Source: Streptomyces curacoi (GTDB lineage Bacteria; Actinomycetota; Actinomycetes; Streptomycetales; Streptomycetaceae). Taken from it: DNA of 64,000 bases. The DNA lies in the NCBI RefSeq assembly GCF_001513975.1, contig NZ_KQ947996.1, positions 48,174-112,173 on the forward strand, written 5' to 3'. Positions 47,217 to 55,607 of this stretch are shown here, piece after piece. The notes under the pieces are model-generated. The model saw only the letters and a program-made list of their open reading frames with translations. It searched no databases and had not been told where the DNA came from. The position numbers and the translations under genes are program-made. How positions within the stretch are numbered: position 1 is the stretch's first letter; each line of letters opens with the position of its first letter.

Positions 47217-47498
47217 CTAGAAGACGCTGTTGGTGCAGCCCATGTCCGCGCCCAGGTGGGTGCCGTCCTGCCCGCCCGCGATGCCCTCGCCGTTGAGCGC
47301 GTTGCCCAGCGCGCCGTTGAGCACGCCGACCTGGCCGAGGACGTCGACGTTCAGGTCGTGCGACTTGCAGTGGGAGCTCTGCAGGACGCCCGAGCCGCCG
47401 TGACCGTCGAGGGGCTGGGCGGTGGCGGTGCCGGCGCTCAGGAGTCCGACGCTGCCAAGGGCGACGACCAGGACGGCAGCGTTGCGAAGCTTGTGCAT
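47217..47498 (-). CDS. Small secreted protein, unknown function
   Basis: 93 residues. A classical signal peptide (HKLRNAAVLVVALGSVGLLSAGTATA, cleaved about residue 26) is followed by about 67 residues with two cysteines (SSHCKSH and DMGCTNS) that could form a disulfide, and a Gly/Asn/Leu-rich middle (DVLGQVGVLNGALGNALNGEGIAGG). That hydrophobic pattern is loosely chaplin-like, but the chaplin consensus is not met. ATG 47498 follows GGAG; GTG 47504 is an alternative. Confidence 0.78.
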   Translation of the reverse strand: MHKLRNAAVLVVALGSVGLLSAGTATAQPLDGHGGSGVLQSSHCKSHDLNVDVLGQVGVLNGALGNALNGEGIAGGQDGTHLGADMGCTNSVF

Positions 47499-47845
47499 GT
47501 CCACTCCGGGAGTGAGAGAGATGTGATCTGTGAGGGATCGATTTCGTATGGTTATGACAGATTATGGTGAAAAAGCCCAATATCTTTTCATCGGCACGCC
47601 GGTCTTCCATAACTGCGCTTTCCGCGCAGCCCCCTGAGCCTCCGTCAGAACACGCCGAACCGGGACGTCGACGGCGAGGTTCCAGCCGGCACAGGAATAC
47701 CTGGGGTCTCCCTCTTCCGTGATGTCCCGCCGGTTCCCACCGGTTCCGGACGAGTAGCCGCGCGCTGGCTGGGAACCAGCAGCGGTGGAAGCAGCAGTAC
47801 GACAAGTCACCGCGACCGGCGGCGGACGGGCCGGAGAAGGTTTTG
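47499..47845. other. Divergent intergenic region with an AT-rich island
   Basis: 347 bp between the secreted protein gene and an RsbW-like gene. About 47545-47600 is unusually AT-rich for this genome, with TTATG repeated. It probably holds the promoters of both genes; I could not fix a convincing -35/-10 pair. No reading frame here looks coding. Confidence 0.45.
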
Positions 47846-48283
47846 ATGGCGACCGAATCGCGTGGGGGCGGCGAACCGTCCTCGAAGAAGATCGAGGACT
47901 GGGAGGTCCGGTTTGACGGGGGTTTTGGTGATGTGACGGGAGCGCGCCTCAGCGCGGAGGAATTTCTGAACACGCTCGCGCGGTCCGCACCGCCGGCGAC
48001 GCCCGAATACCGGGACGACATCCTGCTGGTCGTCAGCGAGCTGGCCGCCAATGCCATCCAGTACGCGCCGGGGCCGTTCCGGCTGACGATGCGCAGGACG
48101 TTCGAGGGCGTGCACGTGACACTCGGCGACACGAGCACCACCCCACCGGCGCCGCGCCCCTTCAAGCCCGGCGACGGCGGGGGCGGCGGTATCGGCTGGT
48201 ATCTGATCCACACGCTGTGCGACCAGGTCAGCGTGGTGCCGCGGGAGGACGGCAAGGACGTGCACGTGTTCCTGCCCTGGTGA
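47846..48283 (+). CDS. RsbW-like ATP-binding protein (anti-sigma kinase type)
   Basis: 145 residues with a GHKL fold: LVVSELAANAIQYAPGPF (N box), VTLGDTSTTPP and GGGGIGWYLIHTLCDQVSV (G box), ending KDVHVFLPW. Proteins of this type hold a sigma factor or phosphorylate an anti-anti-sigma partner. ATG 47846 follows GGAGAAGG. Convergent with a second such gene. Confidence 0.85.
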   Translation: MATESRGGGEPSSKKIEDWEVRFDGGFGDVTGARLSAEEFLNTLARSAPPATPEYRDDILLVVSELAANAIQYAPGPFRLTMRRTFEGVHVTLGDTSTTPPAPRPFKPGDGGGGGIGWYLIHTLCDQVSVVPREDGKDVHVFLPW

Positions 48284-48285
48284 GT

Positions 48286-48302
48286 CGCCCGCCCCACGGG
48301 CG
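48286..48302. terminator. Small bidirectional hairpin
   Basis: CGCCCG, a 5-base loop, CGGGCG in the 24-bp gap between two convergent RsbW-like genes. Confidence 0.5.
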
Positions 48303-48307
48303 GACAC

Positions 48308-48748
48308 TCACCTCAGCGGCACCAGCACGCTGACCGTCTTGCCGCCCTCCCGGCGGCACTCGATGCGGATCTCCCGGGACAGCCGGATGATCAGCGGCCA
48401 TCCGTAGCCGCTGCCCTCGTGCGGGTCGGGCAGCGCGCCGGACCCGTAGGCGGCGGAGGGGACGGCGTCGCTGTAGTCGTGCACACTCAGCCGCACCCCC
48501 TCGGGAAGAAGGTCCACCTCGAACCCGGCGAGGCCGCCGCCGTGCCGGATGGCGTTGGTGACCAGTTCCGACACGACCAGCAGGAGATCCGTGACGGCTC
48601 GCTCACTCGCCGGGCCGGCCGGGGCACGCCAGTGGTCTCCTACGACCGCCCGCACATGACTGCGTGCCGCCGCCGCGCTGGTGATCGGCACCGACCGGGT
48701 GCGCGCCGTCCCGCTGTCCCGGGCCGGACGGCGCTCCGCCGGCTTCAC
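48308..48748 (-). CDS. RsbW-like ATP-binding protein
   Basis: 146 residues. N box LVVSELVTNAIRHGGGLAGFEV, then VRLSVHDYSDAVP, G box GSGYGWPLIIRLSREIRIE and end GKTVSVLVPL. The length and motifs equal those of streptomycete anti-sigma or regulatory ATPases. GTG start at 48748 with a weak ribosome binding site. Confidence 0.83.
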   Translation of the reverse strand: MKPAERRPARDSGTARTRSVPITSAAAARSHVRAVVGDHWRAPAGPASERAVTDLLLVVSELVTNAIRHGGGLAGFEVDLLPEGVRLSVHDYSDAVPSAAYGSGALPDPHEGSGYGWPLIIRLSREIRIECRREGGKTVSVLVPLR

Positions 48749-48899
48749 TGTTGCTCGTGCGCCGCCCGCAAGATGCTCATCACTGTCCGAGCACCGCGGG
48801 CGCGCACCAAGAGGGCTCCGGCTTCCGTCACTTCACCATTCCTCGCACCCTGTCGCCTCCACTCCTCGTCGTCCGTCCGTCCGTGCGCATGCTGCTCCG

Positions 48900-49271
48900 C
48901 TACCCACTCGCACCCGAACCATGGGGCAGAGCGGCGTAGTAGGCACCGACGGCGGACAAGTACTCGGGATCGAGGGTCTCGCGGTCCGTCCTGAAGCGGG
49001 GAGCCGCCTTGGCTTCCGCTCGGGTGCACGCCACGGTGATCACCCGGGTCTTCATGTCGATGCCGGTGACGGTGCCCGCGGGTATCAGCAGACTGCTGCC
49101 GAAGACCCATGCGCCCGTGTCGACGATCAGGTGCCGCAGGGGAGTGTCGTCGGCCTGGCGGTCGACATGACCGATCACCCCGTCGGCCGCCTCGACCGTG
49201 AACCCCGTGAGGGGCCGTCCCTCCTGGTGACCGCTCCCCGCGGGGTACGACCAGATTCCGCCGGTGCTCAC
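48900..49271 (-). CDS. PRC-barrel domain protein
   Basis: 123 residues. GRPLTGFTVEAADGVIGHVDRQADDTPLRHLIVDTGAWVFGSSLLIPAGTVTGIDMKTRVITVACTRAEAKAAPRF is a PRC-barrel, a small beta-barrel found in RNA processing (RimM) and photosynthetic proteins. Stand-alone versions in Streptomyces often sit in stress-sigma regulons. GTG start follows AGGAAG. Confidence 0.85.
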   Translation of the reverse strand: MSTGGIWSYPAGSGHQEGRPLTGFTVEAADGVIGHVDRQADDTPLRHLIVDTGAWVFGSSLLIPAGTVTGIDMKTRVITVACTRAEAKAAPRFRTDRETLDPEYLSAVGAYYAALPHGSGASG

Positions 49272-49326
49272 ATCGCTTCCTACTTCCTCTCGACGCCTCT
49301 TCCCTGTGCCCGTGCACTCGCGCAGC

Positions 49327-49560
49327 TCACCCGGCGATCGCCGACTCCTCGGGGTCGCGCGCGGCGGTGAGCAGGCGGCGGGCCGTTGCCAGGGCCTGGC
49401 CCACCTCGCGCGTTCCGGTCGACACGCACAGCGTGTACGCCAGGTCCTGGGCGCGCAGGGCGCGCCGGCCCTTGCCGGCCTCCCCGTCGCCCTCGCGGGC
49501 CATGAGCGCCTCGTACTCCTCGATGAGCCCGCGCAGCACCACCGGATGGGGCATCAGCAT
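49327..49560 (-). CDS. DUF5133-type small protein
   Basis: 77 residues: MLMPHPVVLRGLIEEYEALMAREGDGEAG...ALRAQDLAYTLCVSTGTREVGQALATARRLLTAARD. The opening block and YTLCVSTGTRE match the streptomycete DUF5133 family, commonly found beside stress-regulator genes. ATG 49560 follows AGGAG; a nine-base repeat (CAGGACTTC) lies just upstream. It is 113 bp downstream of the sigma factor gene on the same strand. Confidence 0.75.
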   Translation of the reverse strand: MLMPHPVVLRGLIEEYEALMAREGDGEAGKGRRALRAQDLAYTLCVSTGTREVGQALATARRLLTAARDPEESAIAG

Positions 49561-49673
49561 GTGTATCCGCTCCTGGAAGTCCTGGAAGTCCTGGAAGAAG
49601 TGAACGTCGCGTCCGCCGCCGAGCGAGGCGGTCGGGCCCGGATGCGTGGCGCCGGAGGTCCGGCCGCTCCGCG

Positions 49674-50537
49674 TCACCCGGCCCTGCCGTCGTCGCCGCG
49701 GCGCTGCGTCCCCGGCCCCTGCTCCAGCACCTCGTCCCGCACCCGCGCGCAGCACCGGCTGATGAGGCGGGAGACATGCATCTGGGAGATGCCCAGGTGG
49801 TCGGCGATGCGGCTCTGGGTCATGTCCTCGAAGAAGCGCATGTACAGGATGGCGCGCTCGCGCTCGGGCAGGCGCCGCAGGCCCTCCTTCGCCGCCTCCC
49901 GGTCGATGACGACGTCGTACGCCTCCTCGCAGCTGCCGATGGTGTCGGCGAGGCTGAAGCCGTCGTCGCTGGAGGACATCTCGGCGTCGAGGGACAGCGT
50001 GCTGAAGCTCTCCAACGCCTCCAGCCCCGCGTTGACCTCCTCCTCGGTGAGCCCCGCGTGGGCGGCGATCTCGGCGACCGAGGGGCTGGCGCCGCCCGCG
50101 GCGTCGGTGAGGTCACGGCGCGCCATCCGCACCTTGTTGCGCAGCTCCTGGACCCGACGGGGCACCCTCAGGGCCCACATACGGTCGCGGAAGTGCCGCT
50201 TGATCTCCCCGGTGATGGTGGGCACGGCGTAGCTCTCGAAGGCCCCACGCCCCGGTTCGTACCGGTCGATGGCCTTGACCAGTCCCAGCGCCGCGACCTG
50301 GCGCAGATCCTCCAGCGCCTCACCGCGGTTGCGGAACTTTCCGGCGATGCGATGGGCCATGGGCAGCCACGCCTCGGTCAGTTGGTCGCGTACCGCGTCG
50401 CGTTCCGGTCCCTCGGGCAGATCGGCCAGGCGGGCGAAGTCGGCCGCGGTGTCGGGGGCGTCGTCGTGGACGCGTCCGCCGGACACGCGGGGACGGGCAG
50501 CGATGTCGGAACCATGTGCGGACGTTTCAACCAGCAT
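49674..50537 (-). CDS. SigB/SigF/SigG-family sigma factor
   Basis: 287 residues. Region 2: LPMAHRIAGKFRNRGEALEDLRQVAALGLVKAIDRYEPGRGAFESYAVPTITGEIKRHFRDRMWALRVPRRVQELRN. Region 3 covers SVAEIAAHAGLTEEEVNAGL. Region 4: LPERERAILYMRFFEDMTQSRIADHLGISQMHVSRLISRCCARVR. These proteins direct stress and developmental transcription and are held by RsbW-like anti-sigma factors, three of which are nearby. ATG 50537 follows AGGAG. Divergent from another sigma factor of the same family. Confidence 0.93.
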   Translation of the reverse strand: MLVETSAHGSDIAARPRVSGGRVHDDAPDTAADFARLADLPEGPERDAVRDQLTEAWLPMAHRIAGKFRNRGEALEDLRQVAALGLVKAIDRYEPGRGAFESYAVPTITGEIKRHFRDRMWALRVPRRVQELRNKVRMARRDLTDAAGGASPSVAEIAAHAGLTEEEVNAGLEALESFSTLSLDAEMSSSDDGFSLADTIGSCEEAYDVVIDREAAKEGLRRLPERERAILYMRFFEDMTQSRIADHLGISQMHVSRLISRCCARVRDEVLEQGPGTQRRGDDGRAG

Positions 50538-50892
50538 GCGGGAACAACTCCTGAAGGGTGTTCTCGGGAATCTCCGTGGGAAACGGTGCACGGGGCGCTG
50601 AAGACCCCGGAACGGTCACACCTGTAGCACCGGTGCGCCTCTGGTCCGAAGCACGAAAACCCGCATGCCCCGCGACCGGGCACGCAAACAGGCGCGGACG
50701 CAAGAGGGTGACGGAAGGCCCGCGCCGGTCGGGATCCGGGCGGCGCGGAGGTGTCCGGATCGCGCGCCCCGAGGCGCGACTTCACGCCAGAACTCACCAC
50801 GATGATGTGTTCTGGCCCACAGAAGGGGAGTGAGCCGCGCGAGTGCGGGCACGCGGGGAAGGACGACAAGTTCCGGCGATGGGGAGGGCGGC
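50538..50892. other. Divergent promoter region between two sigma factor genes
   Basis: 355 bp without a coding-like frame. It must hold the promoters of both sigma genes. I found no clear GNNT-N14-16-GGGTA(C/T) match, so autoregulation by the encoded factors is not shown by sequence. Confidence 0.5.
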
Positions 50893-51768
50893 ATGGCAGC
50901 CGTGACGGTGGCGCAGGCAACGGCCACGGCACAGGAGACGGTCACGACGGACGCTGCGGCGCTGCCGCTGATCGAGGAGCCGACGAGGGTGAGGCCCGAG
51001 GACGCACGCGAGTTGTCGCGTCAGTTCTTCGACCGACTGGCCATGCTGGAGGAAGGCACACACGAACACCAGTACGTTCGCAACACGCTGATCGAGATGA
51101 ACCTGTCGCTCGTGCGGTACGCGGCGTCGCGCTTCCGCGCCAGGGGGGACTCGCTGGAGGACATCGTCCAGGTCGGGACGATCGGGCTGATCAAGGCCAT
51201 CGACCGCTTCGAGGTGTCCCGGGAGGTCGAGTTCACGACCTTCGCCGTCCCCTACGTCGTCGGCGAGATCAAGCGTTTCTTCCGCGACACGAGCTGGGCG
51301 GTCCATGTGCCGCGCCGACTGCAGGAGGCGCGCGCGGAGCTGGCCAGGGCGACGGAGGAACTCAGCTCCCGGCTGGGCCGTACGCCGACCACCCGCGAGC
51401 TCGCGCAGCTGATGTCCCTGTCGGAGGACGAGGTGATCGAGGCCCGCAAGGCCGCCAACTGCTACCAGTCCACCTCCCTCGACGCGGCCGTCACAGGCGA
51501 CGCCGAGAACGGCGAGTCCGTCCTGGCCGACCTCCTCGGTGCGGAGGACCCCTCGCTGGAACTCGTCGAGGACTTCCATTCGTTGGCGCCCCTGATCGCC
51601 GGGCTGGACGACCGTGAACGGCGGATCATCCATCTGCGGTTCGTCGAAGAGCTCACCCAGGCGCAGATCGCCGACCGGATCGGCGTCTCCCAGATGCATG
51701 TCTCGCGGCTCATCAGCCGCATCATCAAGCAACTGCGCGCCGGGCTGCTGGAGCCCGAGGTTGCCTGA
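50893..51768 (+). CDS. SigB/SigF/SigG-family sigma factor
   Basis: 291 residues. Region 2: EMNLSLVRYAASRFRARGDSLEDIVQVGTIGLIKAIDRFEVSREVEFTTFAVPYVVGEIKRFFRDTSWAVHVPRRLQEAR. Region 3 has TTRELAQLMSLSEDEVIEA. Region 4: LDDRERRIIHLRFVEELTQAQIADRIGVSQMHVSRLISRIIKQLR. The N-terminal 45 residues are an Ala/Thr-rich extension. ATG 50893 follows GGGAGGGCGGC. The gene end carries a tandem duplication, and it is convergent with an RsbW-like gene that may encode its anti-sigma factor. Confidence 0.93.
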   Translation: MAAVTVAQATATAQETVTTDAAALPLIEEPTRVRPEDARELSRQFFDRLAMLEEGTHEHQYVRNTLIEMNLSLVRYAASRFRARGDSLEDIVQVGTIGLIKAIDRFEVSREVEFTTFAVPYVVGEIKRFFRDTSWAVHVPRRLQEARAELARATEELSSRLGRTPTTRELAQLMSLSEDEVIEARKAANCYQSTSLDAAVTGDAENGESVLADLLGAEDPSLELVEDFHSLAPLIAGLDDRERRIIHLRFVEELTQAQIADRIGVSQMHVSRLISRIIKQLRAGLLEPEVA

Positions 51769-51807
51769 ACCCCTTGAACCCCGAACCTGAACCCCTTGAA
51801 CCCCGAA
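51764..51807 (+). repeat. Tandem 22-bp duplication across the sigma factor stop codon
   Basis: Two exact adjacent 22-base copies (51764-51785, 51786-51807) share the CCTGAACCCC start seen at the lipid kinase end. The first contains the stop TGA (51766-51768). A further imperfect duplicate (CTGAGCGG) follows. Confidence 0.92.
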
Positions 51808-51908
51808 GCCTCCTGAGCGGCAGCCCTGAGCGGTAGCGGTGCCGGCCGGGTGGGCCGCGGCCGAGTGGCCGTGGGCCCGCCGGCCCGTCCCGGTCCGTTC
51901 GGGGCAGG

Positions 51909-52406
51909 TCAGGTTCTGTTCCGGTGCTGTCGACCGGGTACCGGCGCTCCGCCGACAGGGGAATCACCGCACAGGGGAATCACCGCGGTGACGCGCTTGC
52001 CGCCGGCCGGAAGGTCCGACACCAGCACGGTCCGGGACAGCCGGCACACGATCGGCCAGCCACGCCCCGAGCAGCGCCGTCGTCCGTGACGGTCGACGGG
52101 GTCGAGCGTGACCGGCCGCCGCCGCTCCCGGTCGCTGACGGACAGGTACAGGTTCTGACCGACGACCTCGACGTCGAAGTCGGTGACGCCGCCGCCGTGC
52201 AGCATCGCGTTGGTCGTCAGTTCCGATGCCACAAGCAACGCGTCCGAGAGGGTGTCCGGCGTGCACGCGGTGCCCCGGGTGCGCGACTGTTCGGACAGGA
52301 CCCGCCGCACGGCTCCGCGCGCCTCGGCCGGACTCCGCGGCCCGCGGCGCACACGGCCCGCACCCGCCGGGCTTTTGGTGGCGCCGGTCCGGTAGTTCTC
52401 ACTCAT
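51909..52406 (-). CDS. RsbW-like ATP-binding protein with altered C-terminus
   Basis: 165 residues. N box LLVASELTTNAMLHGGGVTDFDVEV, then LYLSVSDRERRRP, G box CSGRGWPIVCRLSRTVLV and GKRVTAVIPL, where related proteins usually stop. Here 20 more residues follow (CGDSPVGGAPVPGRQHRNRT), set by a 16-bp tandem duplication that shifted the frame. ATG 52406 follows GGGAGCGAAAGG. Convergent with the sigma factor gene, so probably its anti-sigma factor. Confidence 0.85.
   Translation of the reverse strand: MSENYRTGATKSPAGAGRVRRGPRSPAEARGAVRRVLSEQSRTRGTACTPDTLSDALLVASELTTNAMLHGGGVTDFDVEVVGQNLYLSVSDRERRRPVTLDPVDRHGRRRCSGRGWPIVCRLSRTVLVSDLPAGGKRVTAVIPLCGDSPVGGAPVPGRQHRNRT
51955..51986 (-). repeat. 16-bp tandem duplication inside the anti-sigma gene
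   Basis: ACAGGGGAATCACCGC occurs twice in direct succession (51955-51970, 51971-51986). Since 16 is not a multiple of 3, it changes the reading frame of the last codons. With one copy removed the frame would stay open to 51725, running into the convergent sigma gene. Confidence 0.95.
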
Positions 52407-52821
52407 CCTTTCGCTCCCTGACGGAGGCGAGGGAACCTGGAACCCGCCGTACGTCCGTGACGGACGCCGGGCAGGCCCGGCTTCCTTCCCTCCTCCACAT
52501 CGCGTGATGCCTTCCTCCTACCTGCGTGACCAGTCGGCGGGCCGTCAAACCGCCACTCGGACCCATGCACACAAAAGCAGCCAGAAGCGGGACGGAGTAC
52601 CACTCCCTCGCATGCGCCTTGTGTGCCGCGGGGATTCGGGGGTAGGCGGGCGAACGCACCGACGGGACGGTCAACACCACGCGCAGGACAGGAGCCTCAT
52701 GCCCGGGACCAGCGACGACGGCCTCCAGGGGACCGGTCACGGGGTTTCTGGAGCGCCACGATGCATGAAATCCGTCCGTCGGGGCACCCGTCCCGATCGC
52801 CAACGCCTGTGGGAGGTACTT
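52407..52821. other. Divergent intergenic region
   Basis: 415 bp between an RsbW-like gene and a STAS gene. No coding-like frame; the plus-strand frame upstream of 52822 is open but lacks a good start and codon bias. I see no clear promoter or hairpin. Confidence 0.5.
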
Positions 52822-53223
52822 GTGTCCGTTGCCCAGAATCCCTTGTCGATCAAGGTGGAGGTGCCCCGGGAGGACGCCGTGCTGCTCACGGTCGAGGGTG
52901 ACCTGGACATGGATACAGCGACCGAGTTGCAGCACCACCTCGCCAACCAGCTGCACCACGGCCGACGGCACTTCCTGCTCGACATCGCCGGCGTGCCCTT
53001 CATGGACTCGTCCGGCATGAACATCGTCCTGCGGGCGTACCAGGAGGTGCGGGAGGTCTCGGGCGGGGTGTACGTCATCTCCCCGACGCCCGCCGTCCAG
53101 CGCATCCTCGATCTCACCGGGGTCAGCATCACCGTCCCGATCGTGGGCAGTGTCGAGGAGGCGCTCGCCACCGCGGACGCCCGGCCGGCGTCCCCCGAGC
53201 CCCACGTCTCGACGGAGGACTGA
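52822..53223 (+). CDS. STAS anti-sigma factor antagonist (RsbV-like)
   Basis: 133 residues. IKVEVPREDAVLLTVEGDLDMDTATELQHHLANQL, then HFLLDIAGVPFMDSSGMNIVLRAYQEV with the conserved phosphorylated serine in DSSGM, and VYVISPTPAVQRILDLTGV. When unphosphorylated such proteins bind the RsbW-type anti-sigma factor and free the sigma factor. GTG 52822 follows GGGAGG. Confidence 0.9.
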   Translation: MSVAQNPLSIKVEVPREDAVLLTVEGDLDMDTATELQHHLANQLHHGRRHFLLDIAGVPFMDSSGMNIVLRAYQEVREVSGGVYVISPTPAVQRILDLTGVSITVPIVGSVEEALATADARPASPEPHVSTED

Positions 53224-53352
53224 AGGCCGCTTCCCGGAGAGGCAGTTGATCGACCGCGAGCCGTACCCACCGCGCCGACGGGTGCCGTTCGAAGGAACGC
53301 CGCGGCGTGGGCCCGGCGCCGTCACCGTGACCAGAATGGCGAATCCGACCAC

Positions 53353-53787
53353 GTGAACAGATGCACGGCAGCGGAGTCGGCGCTTCGCCCTGCGGTCCCG
53401 CACCCCCTGGTGGACGCGGTCGGCGACGGCCTCGCCGCGCTCCAGCACGTCCACACGCTCAACGGCGGCCAGGCACGCCCGCACCCGCCGGTGCCCGCGC
53501 GCGGCGACCGGCTCGGCGTCCTGGCCGCCCCGCTGCCTTCCGCCGACCGGGCCGCGCGCGCCCGGCACCGCGCGAACGCCCCCCTCTTCGTGCTCCTCCC
53601 CGGCCTCGGCCCGAGCAAGGGCAGACCGCGGGTCGGTGCCGCCGGCTCCCCGCGGACCCTGCGTATGCCCGGCCGAGGTCCCCCGGTACCGTCCTGGCAG
53701 AACGTCGGATCACCGCGGTACGGCGGTCCCGACGAGGACGCGCTCGTGGTTCGTCTCGACTCGTCGGGGCCACGGCGGGCGCCTTGA
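53353..53787 (+). CDS. Possible gene or gene remnant, unknown function
   Basis: 144 residues if ATG 53353 is used. From about 53388 to 53630 nearly every codon of this frame ends in G or C, the signature of real coding sequence here (VPHPLVDAVGDGLAALQHVHTLNGGQ...LFVLLPGLGPSKG). The signal fades in the last 50 codons, and there is no ribosome binding site. It may be a degraded gene. The rest of the 625-bp gap (53224-53848) shows nothing else. Confidence 0.35.
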   Translation: MNRCTAAESALRPAVPHPLVDAVGDGLAALQHVHTLNGGQARPHPPVPARGDRLGVLAAPLPSADRAARARHRANAPLFVLLPGLGPSKGRPRVGAAGSPRTLRMPGRGPPVPSWQNVGSPRYGGPDEDALVVRLDSSGPRRAP

Positions 53788-53848
53788 CCGTACCGTCCGG
53801 CGCTCCCCGTGCAGCCGGGGCAGCGCAACCGTATGAGGAGGGAAGCAC

Positions 53849-54748
53849 GTGCCGGAGCAGCAAGTGGCAGAACACGAGACCGACCCGGCGGAGGAGGTCG
53901 GCGCCTTCCTGCGGCGGCGCCGGGAGCAGATCGCCCAACGCTGGGCCGACGCGGCGCTGTTCCGCACCGTGTACACCGTCTCCCGGGACGACGCGGTGGA
54001 CGCCGGGCGCACCGTGGTGGAGGCGCTGGCCGCGGTGGCCGTCTCGGGGCGCGTGCAGGACGCGGAGGCGGACGGGTTCACGGTCGTCCGCGAACAGCTG
54101 GCGCGTACCGCGCAGGCCCGGGCACGCGCCGGCGCCACCATCGCGCAGATCTCCGAGGAGATGGACGCGTTGCGGCCCCCCGTCACCGACCTCCTGCTCG
54201 ACGAGCTCTCCGAGTCGCCCGCCGAGCACCTGCGGGAGTGCACGACGGCACTGACCGTGCTGATGGGCACCCTGCGCCTGGTCATGCTGGAGGCGACGAC
54301 GATCGCCGGGCAGGAACTCATCAACCGTCAGCGGCTCGAACTGCTGGAGATCGCCACCCCCGTGATCAAGCTGTGGGAAGGCATCGTCGCCGTACCCCTG
54401 ATCGGCACCCTCGACAGCGCCCGCAGCCAGGTGGTCATGGAGACGCTCCTGGACGCCGTGGTCGAACAGCACGCCCGTATCGCGATCCTGGACATCACCG
54501 GAGTGCCGACCGTCGACTCCCTGGTGGCGCAGCATCTGATGAAGACCGTGGCGGCCGCGCGGCTGATGGGAGCGGAGTGCATAGTCTCCGGGATCCGGCC
54601 GGCCATCGCGCAGACCATCGTCCACCTCGGCATCGACCTGAGCTCGGTGCTCACCCGCGCCAGCCTCGCCGACGCCCTGGCCTACGCACTGCAGCAGCAG
54701 GGCGCCCACATCGTGCCGAACCCCGCCTCGACCGTGGAGCCCCGGTGA
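53849..54748 (+). CDS. rsbR: RsbR-like stressosome protein
   Basis: 299 residues. A helical N-terminal sensor domain (1-165; VGAFLRRRREQIAQRWADAALF) precedes a STAS domain (about 178-285; IKLWEGIVAVPLIGTLDSARSQVVMETLLDAVVEQHARIAILDITGVPTVDSLVAQHLMKTVAAARLMGAECIVSGIRPAIAQTIVHLGIDL). This matches Bacillus RsbR. Stressosomes of RsbR and RsbS hold the RsbT kinase until stress. GTG start follows AGGAGGGAAG; first gene of a five-gene overlapping operon. Confidence 0.93.
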   Translation: MPEQQVAEHETDPAEEVGAFLRRRREQIAQRWADAALFRTVYTVSRDDAVDAGRTVVEALAAVAVSGRVQDAEADGFTVVREQLARTAQARARAGATIAQISEEMDALRPPVTDLLLDELSESPAEHLRECTTALTVLMGTLRLVMLEATTIAGQELINRQRLELLEIATPVIKLWEGIVAVPLIGTLDSARSQVVMETLLDAVVEQHARIAILDITGVPTVDSLVAQHLMKTVAAARLMGAECIVSGIRPAIAQTIVHLGIDLSSVLTRASLADALAYALQQQGAHIVPNPASTVEPR

Positions 54749-55167
54749 CCGGCGCCGCCACCTCCCCGTTCGAGGGACATGTGCCGGTACTGAGGCTCGG
54801 CGGGGTACTCCTGGTCACCCTCCAGGGCGACCTGTACGACAGCACCGCGGAACAGCTCCAGCAGGACATCGGCGAGACCGCCGCCGACAGCGCGGTCACC
54901 GGCGTCGTCATCGACCTGTCCGGTGTCGAGATCGTCGACTCCTTCATGGGCCGCGTACTCAGTGACGTCGCGGCCATGACCCGGCTGCTGGCCGCTCAGA
55001 CCGTGGTGGCGGGGATGCGCCCGGCGGTGGCCATCACCCTGGTGGAACTCGGCCTGACCCTGCCGGGACTGCGTACGGCTCTCAACACCGAGGAGGCCCT
55101 GCGCCTGCTCGGGGCCGAGGTGGCGGCCCTGCCCCGCGCCGGGCGCGCACGCGGGGAGAGCCCGTGA
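54745..55167 (+). CDS. rsbS: RsbS-like stressosome scaffold protein
   Basis: 140 residues, one STAS domain. VVIDLSGVEIVDSFMGRVLSDVAAMTRLLAAQTVVAGMRPAVAITLVELGLTLPGLRTALNTEEALRLL closely follows Bacillus RsbS, including the serine of DSF phosphorylated by RsbT. GTG start overlaps the rsbR stop. Confidence 0.93.
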   Translation: MTGAATSPFEGHVPVLRLGGVLLVTLQGDLYDSTAEQLQQDIGETAADSAVTGVVIDLSGVEIVDSFMGRVLSDVAAMTRLLAAQTVVAGMRPAVAITLVELGLTLPGLRTALNTEEALRLLGAEVAALPRAGRARGESP

Positions 55168-55607
55168 CCCACAGCACCGGCAGCGTCTCCGCCTGCCTGC
55201 CCATCAACTCGGACCTCGATCTGGTGCGGGTACGGCAGCATGTGCGGCAGATGACCGCCCAACTCGGGTTCGGTCTGGTCGAGCAGACCAAACTCGTCAC
55301 CGCCGCCAGCGAGCTGGCGCGCAACGCCCTCGTCCACGGCGGCGGGGGCCAGATGGAGTGCACGTCGGTGAGCAGCGGCGGGATCCAGGGGCTGCGGCTC
55401 GTCTTCAGCGACCAGGGCCCCGGCATCGTGGACCTGGACCAGGCCCTGTCCGACGGCTACACCTCCGGTGAGGGGCTGGGGATGGGCCTGGGCGGCGCCC
55501 GGCGTCTGGTCCACGAGTTCTCCATCGACAGCCGCCGTGGCATCGGCACCACCGTTACGGTGACGTCATGGAACTCCCGGCCGCCCCGTCCCCGCGAGGC
55601 GCCCTGA
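55164..55607 (+). CDS. rsbT: RsbT-like switch kinase
   Basis: 147 residues. GHKL kinase: VTAASELARNALVHGGGGQMEC, FSDQGPGIVDLDQALSDG, GLGMGLGGARRLVHEFSIDS, GTTVTVTSW. RsbT phosphorylates RsbS/RsbR, is released and activates the phosphatase RsbU. GTG start overlaps rsbS. Confidence 0.93.
   Translation: MTHSTGSVSACLPINSDLDLVRVRQHVRQMTAQLGFGLVEQTKLVTAASELARNALVHGGGGQMECTSVSSGGIQGLRLVFSDQGPGIVDLDQALSDGYTSGEGLGMGLGGARRLVHEFSIDSRRGIGTTVTVTSWNSRPPRPREAP

Noticed and set aside
47217..47498. Calling the small secreted protein a chaplin or rodlin
   Set aside because: Only a vague hydrophobic pattern is shared; the chaplin and rodlin consensus motifs are absent.
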